NCBI GenBank assembly: GCA_014804185.1
Contig: JAAVAG010000062.1
Location: 1-9,671, forward strand
Source: Lachnospiraceae bacterium
Lineage (GTDB): Bacteria; Bacillota; Clostridia; Lachnospirales; Lachnospiraceae
Length of the DNA stretch: 9,671 bases
Reading direction: 5' to 3'
Both the position numbers and the translations under genes were made by a program. The notes under the pieces were generated by a model that saw nothing but the letters and a program-made list of their open reading frames with translations, was not told the origin of the DNA and ran no database searches. This document shows positions 7,492 to 9,671 of this stretch, in pieces. The first letter of the stretch is position 1. Every line of letters begins with the position of its first letter.

Positions 7492-7553
7492 GTGATGTGT
7501 GGAGCGTTCACAGTGATACGCGGAGCGTTCACAGTGATACGCGGAGCGTTCAC
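7492..7553 (+). repeat. Three tandem 21-nt hairpin units within rnpB
   Basis: The units are 7492-7511, 7513-7532 and 7534-7553, each separated by a single A. Units 2 and 3 are identical (GTGATACGCGGAGCGTTCAC); unit 1 differs in three bases on its 5' side (TGTGT for ACGCG pattern), and these changes are compatible with G-U pairing. Each unit folds alone as GTGA-bulged T-ACGC, loop GGA, GCGT-TCAC (8 bp). The 3' arm of the last unit overlaps CACTTGG (7551-7557), which should pair with CCAAGTG (7443-7449) in the P10/P11 core. Not all three hairpins can therefore form in the active RNA. Confidence 0.9.
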
Positions 7554-7869
7554 TTGGTAAGGGTGGAACGGCAGTGTAAGAGACTACCGTCCGGCCGGTA
7601 ACGACCGGAGCCATGTAAACCCCATCCGAAGCAAGACCAAATAGAAAGCGACAGGCTTGCCCGGCCTGCTTTCAGGTGGGTCGCTTGACATTATTGGCAA
7701 CAATAATGCTAGATAGATGATTATTCACGACATAACCCGGCTTATCGTTCTGCTTATGGCTTTAAATAAATTGGAATTGTTGATTTTGTATTGTACAGAA
7801 ACCTGCGCTGATGGCGGCCCGGGGTACTGGAGTTGAACAAAGTATAAGACAGATTTTTGGAGGTTGACG

Positions 7870-8238
7870 ATGGCGGCTATTATAGGGGCAGGTGTCTTTT
7901 CCATAGTAATTGTATTATCGCTTCTTATAATTTGCGGTTTACCATTAGGAGAATTGACCATGGGAGGAAAATATAAAGTCTTCCCGAAGAAACTAAGGAT
8001 TATATTGGCGGCACAGCTCATTTTACAGGTATTCTTTGTGGTTATCATTTTACAAATGGGAGAATTTGTATCGTTATGGTTTCCCTATAACATAACGAAA
8101 ACCATCTGCATGATTATGGCAATATATCTCTCACTTAACACGGTCATGAATTTTATCTCCGGGAGTAAAAAGGAAAAATATATCATGACGCCGCTTTCTG
8201 CAGTTTCAGCAATATGCTTTTGGATAACCGCATTATAA
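7870..8238 (+). CDS. Small integral membrane protein of unknown function
   Basis: The 122-aa protein is very hydrophobic with four likely membrane helices at about 4-24, 43-63, 76-96 and 106-121. Between helices 1 and 2 is a conserved-looking loop GLPLGELTMGGKYKVFPKKLR; the cluster of Lys and Arg there suggests that this loop is cytoplasmic, giving both ends outside. I recall this loop in uncharacterised Firmicute membrane proteins but know no function. GGAGG (7859-7863) lies 6 nt before the ATG at 7870; an in-frame TTG at 7864 abuts that site and is unlikely. It is a separate unit about 105 nt after rnpB. TTGGAA (7771-7776) and TACAGA (7794-7799), spaced by 17 nt, are a weak promoter candidate. 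No partner gene is near. Codon use is more AT-rich than in the operon before it. Confidence 0.8.
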   Translation: MAAIIGAGVFSIVIVLSLLIICGLPLGELTMGGKYKVFPKKLRIILAAQLILQVFFVVIILQMGEFVSLWFPYNITKTICMIMAIYLSLNTVMNFISGSKKEKYIMTPLSAVSAICFWITAL

Positions 8239-8481
8239 TTTAACTGATAAACGGGAGTTTAATGGAGGGGAAATTGCGATTAGAGAGAAATCCAATTTGC
8301 AGACTTCCATTTCAGTTTTGCAAAAATAGTGAAAATGAGTATGATTTGGAGAAAAAATATGTCTAAGACATGGTTAAAAGCAATAAATGTATAATATCAG
8401 CATTTCATAGCATTGTTTGTGGGGGGGAATCATATATTCAGAACTTATGGTCAACCAGCTTACGGATGCCAAGGCATAGCT
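8239..8481. other. Non-coding, probably degenerate stretch before the integrase relic
   Basis: No convincing gene is seen in these 243 bases. A 34-codon frame starting at ATG 8262 has GGGAG 4 nt upstream, ends at 8366 and shows no recognisable domain. A run of seven G lies at 8421-8427, and a short ATGTC / GACAT dyad at 8359-8371. The stretch occupies the place where the N-terminal half of an integrase and its excisionase would be expected, so it is best explained as decayed element DNA. Confidence 0.4.
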
Positions 8482-9126
8482 GATCAAACTGCAGAAACCA
8501 TCACCAGAAAGCACGAGCGAATCTTTCTGTAGTTCATCAAGACGGATCCGCATTTTTCCAGATACTATGACGGAATTTACATGTTGTTTCATACGGGACT
8601 GCGTATTTCAGAGTTCGTGGGGTTGACCAAATTGGACATTGATTTTGAAGATCGGAGAATAAATGTAGACCATCAGCTTCAGCGGGACCGAAGCATGAAT
8701 TATATTATTGAGGATACCAAAACCTCCGACGGGACAAGGCCGGTTCCTATGATGGATGATGTTTGCGATTGCTTCAAACACATTTTGGCCGTGTGGCCTA
8801 AGCCGAAAGTGGAACCCATGATTGACGGCTACACAGGATTTCTGTTTCTGGATAAGAACGGAATGCCTATGGCGTCTTTGCACTGAGAGAAATATTTTCA
8901 GCATATCCTGGAAAAATATAACAGTATCTACAAGGTGCAGCTTCCAAGGATAACGTCCCATATATGCAGACATACGTTCTGCTCAAACATGGCTAAGTCC
9001 GGTATGAATCCGAAAACCCTGCAGTATATTATGGGACATTCTGATATCGGTGTCACGCTGAATACATGCACCCATCTTGGCTTTGATGATGTGCAGGAGG
9101 AGATGAGGCGTGTGTGCAATCAGTAA
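8482..9126 (+). pseudogene. Tyrosine recombinase/integrase (Tn916/ICE type), C-terminal remnant
   Basis: The catalytic half of a phage/ICE tyrosine integrase can be read in one frame: ITRKHERIFL, then DGIYMLFHTGLRISEFVGLT, DIDFEDRRINVDHQLQR, IIEDTKTSDGTR, ITSHICRHTFCSNMAKSG and LQYIMGHSDIGVTLNT. The expected Arg (8602-8604), beta-hairpin Lys (8719-8721), His-x-x-Arg (8959-8970) and His (9037-9039) are present. The frame is broken by TAG at 8530-8532 and TGA at 8884-8886; relatives have Trp after MHxx at the latter, so TGG to TGA is likely. The catalytic Tyr of the NTYTHLG motif is Cys (TGC, 9067-9069). The N-terminal arm-binding and core-binding parts are missing or unreadable before 8482, with a probable frameshift near 8475. 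The gene is dead as a recombinase and marks an old mobile element insertion. Confidence 0.9.
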
Positions 9127-9159
9127 TAGTGAAAAAGGGCAGTTGTACGGAATACCCCA

Positions 9160-9181
9160 TTTACAACTTATTTTACAACTT
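9160..9181. repeat. Direct repeats TTTACAACTT, candidate integrase arm sites
   Basis: Two identical 10-mers lie at 9160-9169 and 9172-9181, a 12-nt period, 33 nt after the integrase stop. Integrases of the Tn916 group bind short direct repeats near the element end through their N-terminal domain. The role here is inferred from position and could be chance in AT-rich DNA. Confidence 0.4.
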
Positions 9182-9195
9182 TTGGCGGTGGAAAT

Positions 9196-9240
9196 ATGCA
9201 GATTTACGTGATCTTCTGAGGAGATATCGGAAATCTGCAT
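9196..9240. repeat. 45-nt imperfect palindrome downstream of the integrase relic
   Basis: ATGCAGATTT (9196-9205) and AAATCTGCAT (9231-9240) are perfect inverted repeats. Inside, CG/CG and ATCTTC / GGAGAT pairs continue the stem to a TGA triloop at 9217-9219, with one mismatch and one 2-nt internal loop. No T run follows, so it is not a normal terminator. It may be part of the element end, an operator or an RNA leader structure. Confidence 0.55.
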
Positions 9241-9309
9241 CTGCCCCAAAAGTGTCGGGAAATCCTGGGGAAATAAGGAAAAAGTAAGTTATAAGGAGAT
9301 TTGAAAACC

Positions 9310-9384
9310 ATGATTAGAATACTTTTTGTCTGCCACGGCAGCAGACGAAAGAGCGTCAGAGCCTCATGTTTGTGGCAAAACTGA
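9310..9384 (+). pseudogene. Low-molecular-weight protein tyrosine phosphatase, first ~10 codons only
   Basis: An ATG at 9310 with AAGGAG (9293-9298) 11 nt upstream starts MIRILFVCHG. This matches the N-terminal beta-strand and first part of the CX5R phosphatase loop of LMW-PTPs, which normally continue N-I-C-R-S-P. Here the frame goes on SRRKSV and stops at 9382-9384 after 24 codons. Similarity ends near 9339, so the gene is a fragment joined to other DNA. The match is short and rests on memory of the family pattern; the intact upstream ribosome-binding site supports that a real gene once started here. Confidence 0.5.
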
Positions 9385-9671
9385 GAGCGAGGCAAAGTCT
9401 GGTACAAACAGGGATACTGTAACAATTTCAATAGCAGGGCAGCAGTTTATAGCTGAAAAAAAGGAATCAAACACTGATATGGGATTGATGCATATCATTT
9501 CTGATTTAGATGAGTTCCAAAACGCCGTACGCTCTATGAAGGGAACACTGCCCGTTAGTTGGGAGGCAATGGTTGACCCGTATAATACGATTGCAGATCT
9601 GGCTAAAGTAGAGTCTCGTCTTAAACAGTTGATGGATCCAAATGTTTCCCACAATGATGAGGATATGGAGA
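9338..9671 (+). pseudogene. Unknown protein, open frame running off the window; N-terminus lost or replaced
   Basis: A frame with protein-like character is open from just after TGA 9311-9313 to the window end. It is shifted relative to the phosphatase remnant. From about 9338 it reads ATAADERASEPH, then the segment DTVTISIAGQQFIAEKKE (from 9413), MGLMHIISDLDEFQNAVRSM, SWEAMVDPYNTIADLAKVESRLKQLMDP. It is acidic, helical and soluble, with no signal peptide or membrane segment. A VTIS-x-x-G segment followed by a helical region is seen in uncharacterised proteins of Lachnospiraceae; I do not recognise a function. No good start with a ribosome-binding site exists: TTG 9326 and ATG 9479 are the only options near. 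The likeliest reading is that its 5' end was cut off when the mobile element inserted or was deleted. Confidence 0.5.

Larger units (their letters stand above)
7305..7765 (+). ncRNA. rnpB: RNase P RNA (type A) with repeat-expanded P12
   Basis: This is the catalytic RNA of ribonuclease P, which removes the 5' leader from pre-tRNAs. P1 closes the molecule: 7314-7327 pairs with 7747-7760 over 14 bp with one wobble. The P4/CR-I block GAGGAAAGTCCGGGC is at 7358-7372, AACAGAAATATACCGCC ends near 7444, and GGTAAGGGTGGAACGG begins at 7556. The CR block AAACCCCATCCGAAGCAAG begins at 7617. An AGGTGGGT L15-like segment that should contact the tRNA CCA end is at 7674-7681. A perfect 8-bp hairpin with GCAA tetraloop at 7689-7708 fits P18, and ACCCGGCTTATCG leads into 3' P1. 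The layout matches ancestral type A, not the Bacillus type B. At about 450 nt it is longer than usual because of the P12 region (7443-7557). Exact ends are estimated. No clear terminator was found after it. Confidence 0.97.

Noticed and set aside
7492..7553. CRISPR-like array
   Set aside because: The repeats are contiguous with 1-nt separation, have no spacers, and lie inside rnpB.
7291..7614. Minus-strand open frame over rnpB with a repeated CERSAYH-type peptide
   Set aside because: It is antisense to a definite RNase P RNA; the repeated peptide only reflects the 21-nt tandem units.
8262..8366. 34-codon small gene
   Set aside because: Shine-Dalgarno spacing is short, there is no recognisable domain, and the setting is degenerate; noted under the non-coding stretch only.
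8530..8886. Programmed stop-codon readthrough or recoding in the integrase
   Set aside because: Two different stops (TAG and TGA), a missing N-terminal half and loss of the catalytic Tyr fit ordinary decay.
9364..9654. Minus-strand frame of 96 codons at the right end
   Set aside because: The plus-strand frame over the same bases has a more protein-like sequence with helical, charged segments; the minus frame has no ribosome-binding site or known motif.

Overview
The window looks like a chromosomal segment of an anaerobic Firmicute, most likely a Lachnospiraceae (Clostridium cluster XIVa) member. This rests on the gene order dgt-dnaG-rpoD-trmK, a primary sigma factor of SigA size (370 aa), strong purine-rich Shine-Dalgarno sites, moderate GC in the housekeeping half, and the style of the tyrosine integrase relic. 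The species cannot be named from sequence alone.

Left half (1-7158), all on the + strand. The C-terminal part of an HSL-family alpha/beta hydrolase ends at a strong hairpin terminator. A macromolecular-synthesis-type operon follows: dGTP triphosphohydrolase (dgt), DNA primase (dnaG), primary sigma factor (rpoD/sigA), tRNA adenine-22 N1-methyltransferase (trmK) and a TGS-domain nucleoside (uridine-type) kinase. The cluster joins dNTP-pool control, replication priming, transcription initiation, tRNA modification and nucleoside salvage. Spacing tightens downstream: trmK begins 5 nt after rpoD, and the kinase start overlaps the trmK stop (ATGA). Two hairpins precede the dnaG ribosome-binding site.

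Middle (7159-8238). A 95-bp element with long imperfect inverted repeats lies between the kinase and the RNase P RNA gene (rnpB, type A). rnpB is a clear call: P1 closes the two ends, and the P4 and CR motifs and a GNRA-capped P18-like hairpin are present. Its P12 region carries three tandem 21-nt hairpin units plus a further perfect hairpin. A small four-helix membrane protein of unknown function follows.

Right end (8239-9671) is a decayed mobile-element scar. It holds a Tn916/ICE-type tyrosine integrase pseudogene with two in-frame stops and Cys in place of the catalytic Tyr. Next come direct repeats, a 45-nt palindrome, and what looks like the first 10 codons of a low-molecular-weight protein tyrosine phosphatase. 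These codons join abruptly to an unrelated ORF that runs off the window.

No defence system, CRISPR array or biosynthetic cluster was seen. The most unusual signals are the repeat-expanded P12 of rnpB, the inverted-repeat element before rnpB, and the chimeric junction near 9340.
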